Assembly (NCBI GenBank): GCA_030673425.1
Contig: DAOVJB010000069.1
Location: 1-6,899, forward strand
DNA: 6,899 nucleotides
Source of the DNA: Elusimicrobiota bacterium
Lineage (GTDB): Bacteria; CAYTYR01; UBA6262; DAOVJB01
Direction: 5' to 3'
Shown here: one piece after another, positions 1 through 6,444 of the stretch
Position numbering within the stretch: position 1 is the first letter of the stretch
How the letters are laid out: each line of letters opens with the position of its first letter
Notes under the pieces: generated by a model
The model's database searches: none
The model's input: only the letters and a program-made list of their open reading frames with translations
Told to the model about the DNA's origin: nothing
Made by a program: the position numbers and the translations under genes

Positions 1-398
1 ACCGGACCTGTTGTATCCGCTGTAGTAGTAAATGTATCATCATCACTTATTGCCTGATTATTACTCGCATCTTTACTTTTAACTCTATAATGATATACTA
101 TAGAGGAATTAAGTCCTGTTATAGATACACTGTGAGAAGTAACTAAAGTCGTATCCTCAGTAGTAGTGCTACCGTAACTGATACTCGTCCCATACTCTAC
201 CTGCGAAGTAGCTGTTTCATCAGTAGTCCAGGTAATTGTTGCACCTGATGAGGTTGCACTACTGGCTACATTAGAAATTACTGGAGCTGTTGTATCGCCT
301 ACACCGGTGACTCTTGATTTCTTGCTACAACTTGTTAATAACAGAATAAATAGAAACAAAATTATAAATGTTTTTAATTTAGTCTCTCTTATTAACAT
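1..398 (-). CDS. Fibronectin type III-repeat lipoprotein, C-terminus cut by window edge
   Basis: The reading frame is open from an ATG at 398 to the left edge (132 full codons, no stop reached), so only the N-terminal part is present. The start is supported by AAGGAG at 407-412, 8 bases upstream. The protein opens with a charged n-region (MLIRETKLK), a hydrophobic stretch and the lipobox LTSC, with Cys24 as the likely lipidated residue, so it is probably a membrane-anchored, envelope-facing lipoprotein. Residues about 38-127 read as one fibronectin type III / purple-acid-phosphatase-N-like beta domain, with the typical patterns ATITWTTDETATSQVEYG and VYHYRVKSKDAS. DTTAP at 35-39 recurs as DTTGP at 128-132, which suggests a second copy of the domain begins at the edge with a period of about 93 residues. 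The gene lies 28 bases after the zinc-ribbon gene and is probably cotranscribed with it. Any enzymatic domain further downstream is out of view, so the function is unknown beyond binding or spacing. Confidence 0.85.
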   Translation of the reverse strand, partial: MLIRETKLKTFIILFLFILLLTSCSKKSRVTGVGDTTAPVISNVASSATSSGATITWTTDETATSQVEYGTSISYGSTTTEDTTLVTSHSVSITGLNSSIVYHYRVKSKDASNNQAISDDDTFTTTADTTGP

Positions 399-426
399 TT
401 TGTTTTCTCCTTTTTAAGGTCTAAAT

Positions 427-1152
427 TCAGAAACTCTTTTTATATAACAACGACAATTCTTGGTTATCTCTTATTTCTAACGCCAGTCCATCTTTCCTTA
501 AAAAACTTGCTTCTTCTTCATAAGAGGCATTGATATAGGCATCAATCACATTATAAATCCAGACTGCAGCAAAAACTCCTACAACCATATTGGTATTATC
601 CAGTTTCTTTGAGTAATCATCATAAGAGGCATTCCCGCTCTCGTAATCATCATACGTACTACTAGCCTGGTTATAAAAAAGTAAAGAAGTGCTCAGTAAA
701 ATCACCTCTGTCCCTGCAAAAATATATCCTTTTGTATACTGCTCATTAAAAATTTGGCCCCAACCCGGTAACATTAAAGAACGCAGCATAGCGTTTGTAG
801 GTGTCCAGGCAGCAAAACCTGTTTCTTCTTCATCATATTCCTCTTCCTCTTCCTCTTCCTCTTCTTCTTCTTCTTCTATCGGTACATCACGCAACAAATA
901 TTTCTCAAGATCATCTCCTGCTAATTCTTCTCCCGTATCTTCTTCTTTAACCAACTTTGTTCCACAGTTGACACAAAATTTCGCCTCTGGCGAGTTTAAT
1001 GTTCCACATTTTTGGCACTCTATCTGCTGGTTGTTAACCTCTTCTGTCTGTCCACTAACCTTTGGACGACGCCTGGCATCAGCATAGGGACTAAATAAAT
1101 GAACCCCTAAAAAAATCAGGATAAGCATAAATATTACAGCTTTACACCTCAT
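427..1152 (-). CDS. Exported zinc-ribbon / poly-Glu / DUF5683-like membrane protein
   Basis: This 241-residue protein has an ATG start preceded by AAAGGAG within 1158-1165. Residues 1-26 look like a signal peptide or signal anchor (basic MRCK, a hydrophobic core, then ADA before RRR). A zinc ribbon follows with two CxxC knuckles (Cys46/Cys49 and Cys60/Cys63; pattern CQKCG...AKFCVNCG). Next is an acidic linker with 13 consecutive Glu (93-105). Residues about 119-210 hold the pattern SLMLPGWGQIFNEQYTKG and two hydrophobic segments (about 143-160 and 189-207), separated by a Tyr/Asp-rich loop. The PGWGQ-plus-two-helix layout resembles the DUF5683 family, which has no known reaction. The gene appears to have its own promoter (1213-1241) and to be followed closely by the lipoprotein gene. 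Coding status is strong; the family assignment is from memory of the motif, and function is unknown. Confidence 0.85.
   Translation of the reverse strand: MRCKAVIFMLILIFLGVHLFSPYADARRRPKVSGQTEEVNNQQIECQKCGTLNSPEAKFCVNCGTKLVKEEDTGEELAGDDLEKYLLRDVPIEEEEEEEEEEEEEYDEEETGFAAWTPTNAMLRSLMLPGWGQIFNEQYTKGYIFAGTEVILLSTSLLFYNQASSTYDDYESGNASYDDYSKKLDNTNMVVGVFAAVWIYNVIDAYINASYEEEASFLRKDGLALEIRDNQELSLLYKKSF
838..876 (-). repeat. GAA/GAG microsatellite encoding 13 glutamates
   Basis: Thirteen consecutive Glu codons, mostly a GAA run followed by alternating GAA/GAG, encode residues 93-105 of the zinc-ribbon protein. The purine-only, trinucleotide-periodic tract is the kind of sequence that can gain or lose codons in frame by polymerase slippage, which would vary the length of the acidic linker. 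It also opens a serine-rich shadow frame on the other strand, which is not a gene. Confidence 0.9.
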
Positions 1153-1212
1153 AAGTTACTCCTTTCTTCTCTTTAATATAAGATGGTTAATTTTAAATTA
1201 CCTGTTACTTAA

Positions 1213-1241
1213 AGTATAGCATAAAAATTCCCTTTTGTCAA
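1213..1241 (-). promoter_or_regulatory. Sigma-70 promoter of the zinc-ribbon/lipoprotein genes
   Basis: Read on the minus strand, a perfect -35 box TTGACA (1236-1241) is followed after exactly 17 bases by TATACT (1213-1218), preceded by TG at the extended -10 position (TGCTATACT). Transcription would start near 1206 and leave a leader of about 50 bases before the ATG at 1152. This is a very close match to the sigma-70 consensus, and it splits the leftward gene series into two likely transcription units. Confidence 0.75.
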
Positions 1242-1244
1242 GGG
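1223..1244 (-). terminator. Small hairpin with T-run after the PorV-like gene (weak terminator)
   Basis: On the minus strand CCCTT - GACAA - AAGGG forms a 5-bp stem with a 5-base loop, followed by AATTTTT. It starts 20 bases after the PorV-like stop codon, so it sits where an intrinsic terminator would. The stem is short and it overlaps the -35 box and spacer of the next promoter, so termination may be partial or the symmetry may be incidental. Confidence 0.4.
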
Positions 1245-1263
1245 GCGATTTCATTGAAAAAGA

Positions 1264-2229
1264 TTATCTAAAAAATTGTATTCCAAGAGAAATACGGTGT
1301 GTATACCCTATATCTCTTGTAAAAGGCTGAAAAGCATAATCAATCTGAAGTCCCTTGTTAGTCATAAACCCTATACCTGCCCGCAGACCACTTAACATTC
1401 CGAACGGATTACCTTCTGAATTAATACCTTGAGTATAACCTATTCTTTCAGAAAGAATACCGTTGAAAAATACCTGCTGGCTGAATTCCACGCCGGTATG
1501 GAAATAAAAATCATCATCAATCGGTTTTTCTATATCTAAAGCAAATATTATGGATTTCACAGATGTCGAGTATCCTATGCCGGTTCTTAACGTTATAGGT
1601 AAACGGTCTTTTTCGTCTTTTAAAGCGGATAGGGAAACCCCTAAATTCTGAACAGCCATACCAAAGGATAAATTCTCTCCTAATTTAGCAATCATTCCTG
1701 CATCAGCAGCTATCGCAAGACTGGAAAGCGAATCTACCGAGATTGCCTCTCTTATAAATTTAATGCTCATACCTGTCAAAAGCCTTTCTTCTACTTTCTT
1801 ACCGTATGCAAAAGTTACGGCTAAATCACTGAAAGTGAAGCTTTCCTCTACATCAGGATTGTCCCTATTACAAATCATCTGGGTATGCAGGTAATTTATT
1901 CCGCATCCCAGTGTATTTGAATTACCTAAAGGCATTATCCAGATAAAATTCTCTTGTTTTATTTCCTCTATCCATTCCAAATGCGTCATGTTTAACTCAG
2001 GATTCTCAATCTGCCCCAAACCTGCCGGATTCCAAAACAGTGCATTAGCATCATCACTAACAGCCACAAAAGCCTCTCCCATACTGACTGGCCTGGAACC
2101 CACTCCGAGAGTTAGAAATGTATAGCCTACAGTACCAGCCTTTGCCAAGCTAATATCAGGTAAAAAGGATAAAGTATAAAGGGCAAATATAACCAAAATA
2201 TATAAAAATCTTCTTAAAATACTCTTCAT
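1264..2229 (-). CDS. PorV/PorQ-like outer-membrane protein (UPF0164 type)
   Basis: This 321-residue protein starts at the ATG at 2229 and stops with TAA. Residues 1-29 form a signal peptide (MKSILRR, a hydrophobic core, then SLA). The mature N-terminus carries the family hallmark GVGSRPVSMGEAFVAVSDD followed by ANALFWNPAGL (residues about 42-71), as in PorV, PorQ and UPF0164 proteins and, more distantly, FadL-type barrels. The rest is alternating amphipathic strands ending in an aromatic residue next to a basic one (ISLGIQFFR), as expected for an outer-membrane beta barrel. In Bacteroidetes, PorV ferries type IX secretion cargo bearing a C-terminal domain to the PorU peptidase. Many candidate phyla carry family members without a proven T9SS, so the role here is inferred. 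It lies 42 bases after an enzyme gene that ends in a FlgD-Ig/T9SS-like domain, probably in the same transcript. An upstream in-frame TTG at 2244 would add five residues but is less likely to be the start. Confidence 0.88.
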   Translation of the reverse strand: MKSILRRFLYILVIFALYTLSFLPDISLAKAGTVGYTFLTLGVGSRPVSMGEAFVAVSDDANALFWNPAGLGQIENPELNMTHLEWIEEIKQENFIWIMPLGNSNTLGCGINYLHTQMICNRDNPDVEESFTFSDLAVTFAYGKKVEERLLTGMSIKFIREAISVDSLSSLAIAADAGMIAKLGENLSFGMAVQNLGVSLSALKDEKDRLPITLRTGIGYSTSVKSIIFALDIEKPIDDDFYFHTGVEFSQQVFFNGILSERIGYTQGINSEGNPFGMLSGLRAGIGFMTNKGLQIDYAFQPFTRDIGYTHRISLGIQFFR

Positions 2230-2233
2230 CCGC

Positions 2234-2241
2234 TTTCCTTT
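2234..2241 (-). promoter_or_regulatory. Ribosome binding site deciding the PorV-like start
   Basis: AAAGGAAA on the minus strand places its AGGA core 6 bases before the ATG at 2229. The alternative in-frame TTG (2242-2244) lies at the edge of this site, so starting there would turn the ribosome binding site into codons 2-4. The ATG is therefore preferred. Confidence 0.75.
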
Positions 2242-2271
2242 CAAACTTTCAACTGTCTACCTTGACCATTG

Positions 2272-4524
2272 TTACTTGACTACCATCATCTTTGTAACTT
2301 TATTTTCTGTATTACCACTTTCAAATTCTGCTTCTATATGGTAAAAATATATCCCGCTACCCACCTTTTCACCATTATCATTATCTCCAAACCACCTGTC
2401 ATTCTCATGAGCACCTGCATCTTTCCACTCATTCGAAATTAATTTCTTCACAACTCTCATTGCAAGGTTATAAATTTTAATAGTTATTTTTGCTCTTTTA
2501 GATATGGCATATCTCATAGTTGTAACATTATCAACCGATAGATAGAACGGATTAGGATAATTCTGTTTAAGAGTCAATGCTTCACCAGTTGTAGGGTCTG
2601 ATGGACCGGTTATTGTTACCGTCTTGGCTGTACTCCAGGACGAAATTGCTCCGTTAGAATCTATAGTCCTCACTTTCACTGTATAAGTGCCACCATAACC
2701 CCAGGAATGAGAAACAGTTACAGTAGCTCCTGAGGTATTTAACACGGTGGTTGTCTTGTTCCCGTCTCCCCAGTCAAATGTGTATTTAACCTGATCTCCT
2801 TCCGGATCAGTGGTTGAAACTGAATAATTATAGCTGGTACCTGAACTACCAACCTCCACTCCGGTAGGAACATCAGGAGTAACAGGTGGACTTGAACCAA
2901 TCATTTTACAGGCAATATCATTACGGCCTAAATCAGGCATACTATCACTTAAAGAACCACCTGAACTCGCAATATCATTATTAATAGCTGTTATTTCTCC
3001 ACTCCAGCCGTCATACCATTGAACCTGATAATCATCATCGTTTAAGCCTGAAATAGTAAATGTTTTTGAGTTTATATTTCCTGATTCATTTTGTATCCAG
3101 CAAATAGCAAAATCACTTGTCCTCATTCCCCAGGCATTATAGCCACTTACTGAAACAGTAGCCGGTGTAAGAGATATATTGGCAAAATCTATTCCTTCAA
3201 CAAAATCAGCAAAATATTTCATGTGATTAAGCATATCTGTAGTTAAATCACCCCAATCCCCTCCGTCATTCCAATCTAAAGGCGTAATTGCTGCTCCTGC
3301 AGTCAGACCAGCCCAGATTCCGTTATGAAAATGCTGGGGTTGAAGAGAAGTCTGGTCTGTGCCGAATTCACCGTGAAAATTGGGTTTAGTAAAATCGTCC
3401 CACATTCGCCTGGTGTGAGTAGCAATTGTAGTGGCTACATTAACAGCATCATTTGTATCGTTATAAGAATGAATTTCAGGCAGGTCAAAAACATTAAATC
3501 CCCAAGACCAATATACATCACCGGACTTTGAACCGCTGCTCAAATGACCAAAAGGATCATTGGCATCAAAATAGGCTTGCATGTTAGAACACCAGGTTCT
3601 TGTTCCACTTCTATTATATACATATCCTTCTGTTCCATTAATTTCACAAATGAAATCCCAGATAGCCAGTGCTCTTGAATAGCCCCAACGGGCAATAATA
3701 TAGCGATACTGCTTCTGTTGATAACTCCAGCTTGTGGCATCAGTAAAAAAATTAGTAGCTGTTGTAATCTCACTGTAAGGATTATTACTTGTCCAGAAAC
3801 CATCAGACCAGGGAATATTATCACGCAGGGCGCAATGAGGCCAGATAACAAAACAAAGATAAACACCGTTCTCCTCACAGGTTTCCAATAAACTATCTAT
3901 AAAACCACATTCAGTCTGGTCATATTTTCCGAGACCCTCATTCTTTGATTCAATCATCCTTTGCCATGGCGGTCCAACCCAATAAACTAAAAAATTTCCT
4001 CCATACTCAGCCAGAGTACTAAGAGGGGTTGTCTCCGGATCCCAGGCCCGACAGTGCCCTATACCGTAAAATGAAGTACCGTCATCATGCATTAAATAAC
4101 GGGAATTAACGCTGGATACCTCAAGCCAGCCGTGAAGGGAGGAACTGCTGCAATCAAATGTATAACTGATGCTTGTTGTGCTACCACTGGAATCAGTCGC
4201 TGTAACTACATAACTCCATGTGCCGACCTCATTTGCAGAAAATCTTATAAGCCAACTTGAACCATCATAAAAACCGTTTATATTCCAGGTAACATTTGTA
4301 GGGGAAGTAAAAACTGCGGATAAAGTCACCTCATCGGGGTCATAAGCATTAGAATAAGACGCGGTTAAATCAACTGTCAGCTCAAGTTTTTCATACTTGG
4401 CTACAGGATCACTATTTTCAGTAACTGAATCAATACTGGGAGCAGCCCAGACACGAGCAGACAAGATAAATAAGACTAATACTGATATAAAGATAGTTTT
4501 AAGTAAAAAATTTTTAGCTCTCAT
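2272..4524 (-). CDS. Secreted DUF5060 / GH5-like glycosidase with PKD and FlgD-Ig (T9SS-like) tail
   Basis: This 750-residue secreted protein has five parts. Residues 1-28 are a signal peptide (VWAA). Residues about 29-125 are a DUF5060-like beta domain, with GTWSYVVTATDSSG near its end. Residues about 130-440 are a clan-A, GH5-like TIM barrel. Candidate acid/base Glu294 lies in IWDFICEING and candidate nucleophile Glu386 in FHGEFG, with His352 and the late-barrel signature HNGIWAGLTAGA. Residues about 445-542 are a C-terminal beta domain ending DLGRNDIACKM, as often follows such barrels. Residues about 550-640 are a PKD domain (DPEGDQ, FDWGDG). Residues about 648-750 are a FlgD-Ig/T9SS-like domain (QNYPNPF, IKIYNLAMRVVKKL, GSGIYFYHIEAE, KMMVVK), suggesting cell-surface export. 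Cys293 replaces the Asn that normally precedes the acid/base Glu. The substrate is not evident; plant or microbial polysaccharide is plausible. No good ribosome binding site precedes the ATG. The gene is a paralogue of its upstream neighbour and lies 42 bases from the PorV-like gene. Confidence 0.85.
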   Translation of the reverse strand: MRAKNFLLKTIFISVLVLFILSARVWAAPSIDSVTENSDPVAKYEKLELTVDLTASYSNAYDPDEVTLSAVFTSPTNVTWNINGFYDGSSWLIRFSANEVGTWSYVVTATDSSGSTTSISYTFDCSSSSLHGWLEVSSVNSRYLMHDDGTSFYGIGHCRAWDPETTPLSTLAEYGGNFLVYWVGPPWQRMIESKNEGLGKYDQTECGFIDSLLETCEENGVYLCFVIWPHCALRDNIPWSDGFWTSNNPYSEITTATNFFTDATSWSYQQKQYRYIIARWGYSRALAIWDFICEINGTEGYVYNRSGTRTWCSNMQAYFDANDPFGHLSSGSKSGDVYWSWGFNVFDLPEIHSYNDTNDAVNVATTIATHTRRMWDDFTKPNFHGEFGTDQTSLQPQHFHNGIWAGLTAGAAITPLDWNDGGDWGDLTTDMLNHMKYFADFVEGIDFANISLTPATVSVSGYNAWGMRTSDFAICWIQNESGNINSKTFTISGLNDDDYQVQWYDGWSGEITAINNDIASSGGSLSDSMPDLGRNDIACKMIGSSPPVTPDVPTGVEVGSSGTSYNYSVSTTDPEGDQVKYTFDWGDGNKTTTVLNTSGATVTVSHSWGYGGTYTVKVRTIDSNGAISSWSTAKTVTITGPSDPTTGEALTLKQNYPNPFYLSVDNVTTMRYAISKRAKITIKIYNLAMRVVKKLISNEWKDAGAHENDRWFGDNDNGEKVGSGIYFYHIEAEFESGNTENKVTKMMVVK

Positions 4525-4585
4525 AATATTATATCATACTCTCTAAAAAATATTTTTGAGTCTAACTATTTTCTTCTATCAGATA

Positions 4586-4604
4586 GCTATTTTCAATAAA
4601 TAGC
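4586..4604. other. AT-rich hairpin between the two hydrolase genes
   Basis: The 95-base gap between the paralogous hydrolase genes (4525-4619) contains a perfect 7-bp inverted repeat, GCTATTT / AAATAGC, with a 5-base loop. It begins 15 bases after the stop of the upstream gene. No T-run follows on the minus strand, so it is not a convincing terminator. It could stabilise the 3' end of the first message or attenuate read-through. No credible -35/-10 pair was found in the gap, which fits cotranscription of both enzymes. Confidence 0.35.
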
Positions 4605-4619
4605 ATAAAGATTCGGTTA

Positions 4620-6320
4620 TTATATCATAAATAGCTTTATCTTGCAAGCAATATCTTTTCGGAAAGATGGTACATTCAACTTCAGACAATTATTTATACA
4701 TTTCACTTTCTGAGTCTCAATAACAATACCCTGACGGGTATCCCACCATTGGATAATATAATCCCCATCAAGCATACCAGACAAAGTTAAAGTTACTTCA
4801 TCAAGTCTCTGCCCGTATTTTTTCTTGTCACCATCTAATAACCAGATTAATGCGTAATCATTGCTCTTTAATGTCCAAAGTTTAAGAGAATCTAAATTAG
4901 AGGATATATCTTCAGTCTTATACTGCAAATTCTTATTCCATTGGACATCCTTTAAAAACCCCGACAGAGCTATAAAATGTGAAGCTCTCTCGGGAGTCAT
5001 CAATTCATCAGTCTCTTCTGTAAATTCTGGAGCACTATGGACTAAAACGCCCCCTCCACTCATTAAACCAGCCCATATTCCATTATGTGTATGCTCATAT
5101 GCAGGCTTAGGTTCTTGTCCCCAGGCAAATTCACCACAATAAATCGGCTTATTACAGCCCCAATATTCCCTTATAAAATCACGCATTTTATAACTAATCT
5201 CCTGAGGAGAATGTATACCATAAAGATGCCACTGTATAGTATCATTAGTATTATTATTATACCATTCTTCCTCGTTTTCTTCTCCAATGTTCCATTGTGT
5301 ACCTACTGAACCTAAAGTTACTAAATGTCCGTAAGGGTCTATTCCCTTAACATATTCAGCCGTCTCAATTGCCCAGGGAATCCATAGGTCCTCCGGAAAT
5401 CCGCCATCCCATTCAGGTTCATTAAATAAGTCTATAGACAACAGATGAGGACTATAACCGTAGCGGTCAATAATATACTTAAGTTTTTTCTCTTGATAAG
5501 TTATAGCATCCTGATTTGTAAAAAATTCCTCTTTCTTGTTACAGGGCCCTTTATTTTCTTTATTATACGGATTATTGCCCCAATCCTTAAAAGTATCATT
5601 TGGTGTAAATCCTAAAGCGAATGCAACCAAAACAAGATAAATATCATTATCTTCACAAGCTTCCAAAACAGTATCTAATCTATCAGCAACTTCTTCATTA
5701 AAACAACCGAGTCCCTGCTCTAAATATCCGCATTGTGTTGTATCATAAATATTTCTCCCGCAACGGATAAATACCCTCAAAGTAGTCATCCCGTTCTCTG
5801 CCATATAAGCCACATATTGCTCAATACTTTTATTTTCATAATTCCAGAAAGGGTTATAAATATTAATTCTATTTTCACCCAAAATATAAAAATGGTGGTT
5901 ACTGTCAAAAACAAGACGATGAGGATTCACCGGCCACTTTCTTAAAAAGCCATATTTATCTTCTGTAGGAGGAATACAATTAAAATCATAAGGATCAGAT
6001 TTTACAATATTCATCCCATCTTTGATTATAATTTTATAAGAATATCTACCTGTTTTCGTGGGACTAAATCTAACTTTATACTTTCTATGATACGGGAATC
6101 CACCTACAACAACATCTTTTGAAACAGGTCCTGTAAACCTGGCTATAATTTCCAACTCATCAATTGGACAAGAGATATCCGCAACATTCAGAGTAAGTTC
6201 AAACCTCTCAAATTGTTTTACAATACTTTTATTTGGACTAATACTTTTGATGGATAAAGCAAAAACCAAATTTACATTAAAAAATAAAATTATACAAAAA
6301 GGAAGAGCCTTTTTATACAC
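4620..6320 (-). CDS. Secreted DUF5060 / GH5-like glycosidase, without export tail
   Basis: From the GTG at 6320 this is a 566-residue secreted protein. Residues 1-21 form a standard signal peptide (VYKK, a hydrophobic core, then VFA). Residues about 25-117 are a DUF5060-like beta domain. Residues about 125-455 are a GH5-like (clan A) TIM barrel, with acid/base Glu301 in DLFNEPEW, nucleophile Glu397 in IYCGEFAWG, WHLYGIH, and the late signature HTHNGIWAGLMSGGG. Residues about 480-566 are a C-terminal beta domain (GDYIIQWWDTRQG, FRKDIACKI). Both catalytic glutamates and the Asn before the acid/base are intact, so activity as a retaining beta-glycosidase is likely; the sugar specificity cannot be read from sequence. 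It shares the architecture and many motifs of the 750-residue neighbour but lacks the PKD and FlgD-Ig/T9SS-like tail, so it may stay periplasmic. A TTG at 6356 would add 12 residues, but no ribosome binding site precedes it and it would spoil the signal peptide. Confidence 0.85.
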   Translation of the reverse strand: MYKKALPFCIILFFNVNLVFALSIKSISPNKSIVKQFERFELTLNVADISCPIDELEIIARFTGPVSKDVVVGGFPYHRKYKVRFSPTKTGRYSYKIIIKDGMNIVKSDPYDFNCIPPTEDKYGFLRKWPVNPHRLVFDSNHHFYILGENRINIYNPFWNYENKSIEQYVAYMAENGMTTLRVFIRCGRNIYDTTQCGYLEQGLGCFNEEVADRLDTVLEACEDNDIYLVLVAFALGFTPNDTFKDWGNNPYNKENKGPCNKKEEFFTNQDAITYQEKKLKYIIDRYGYSPHLLSIDLFNEPEWDGGFPEDLWIPWAIETAEYVKGIDPYGHLVTLGSVGTQWNIGEENEEEWYNNNTNDTIQWHLYGIHSPQEISYKMRDFIREYWGCNKPIYCGEFAWGQEPKPAYEHTHNGIWAGLMSGGGVLVHSAPEFTEETDELMTPERASHFIALSGFLKDVQWNKNLQYKTEDISSNLDSLKLWTLKSNDYALIWLLDGDKKKYGQRLDEVTLTLSGMLDGDYIIQWWDTRQGIVIETQKVKCINNCLKLNVPSFRKDIACKIKLFMI

Positions 6321-6330
6321 AATTAATATT

Positions 6331-6336
6331 TCCCTT
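6331..6336 (-). promoter_or_regulatory. Ribosome binding site favouring the GTG start at 6320
   Basis: AAGGGA on the minus strand lies 10 bases before the GTG at 6320. The spacing is slightly long but workable. The upstream TTG at 6356 has only an A-rich stretch in front of it. The GTG also gives a normal signal peptide, which supports it as the true start. Confidence 0.5.
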
Positions 6337-6383
6337 AACCATTCTAAAAAATACAAACTGTTTTTTTATGCTTAAACCAACTC

Positions 6384-6412
6384 TTGACTTTTTTATAAAT
6401 TTATTATATAAT
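6384..6412 (+). promoter_or_regulatory. Sigma-70 promoter of the ROK kinase gene
   Basis: TTGACT (6384-6389) and a perfect TATAAT (6407-6412) are separated by exactly 17 bases. Transcription would begin near 6419 and give a leader of about 25 bases that includes AAGGA at 6431-6435, 9 bases before the ATG. Box quality, spacing and position all fit. Confidence 0.75.
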
Positions 6413-6432
6413 GTTTTTACTCTATTTATCAA
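6403..6432 (-). promoter_or_regulatory. Divergent promoter of the hydrolase genes, overlapping the kinase promoter
   Basis: On the minus strand TTGATA (6427-6432) and TATAAT (6403-6408) are 18 bases apart. Transcription would start near 6396, giving a leader of roughly 75 bases before the GTG at 6320. Its -10 box shares two bases with the opposing -10 box, and its -35 box overlaps the kinase ribosome binding site. The region is AT-rich, so this match is less secure than the plus-strand one. Confidence 0.55.
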
Positions 6433-6444
6433 GGAAAATAAGCT

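Noticed and set aside
689-1087. Plus-strand open frame of 132 codons rich in serine
   Set aside because: It is the antisense shadow of the zinc-ribbon gene; the serine run is the complement of the GAA/GAG tract. It has no family signature and lies entirely within a better-supported gene.
2242-2244. TTG as the start of the PorV-like gene
   Set aside because: It would consume the ribosome binding site of the ATG at 2229 as coding sequence, and the ATG gives a complete signal peptide.
3540-3878. Minus-strand 112-codon frame inside the large hydrolase, with a hydrophobic N-terminus
   Set aside because: It is out of frame within a continuous hydrolase coding sequence that has conserved domains on both sides, so it is not an independent gene.
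4528-4536. TGATATAAT, an extended -10 match on the minus strand just before the large hydrolase
   Set aside because: It ends only 3 bases before the ATG, so the start site would fall inside or after the start codon, and no -35 box is present. It is likely chance in AT-rich DNA.
4861-5945. Three plus-strand open frames of 70-93 codons opposite the smaller hydrolase
   Set aside because: All are antisense shadows without promoter, family motif or plausible protein composition.
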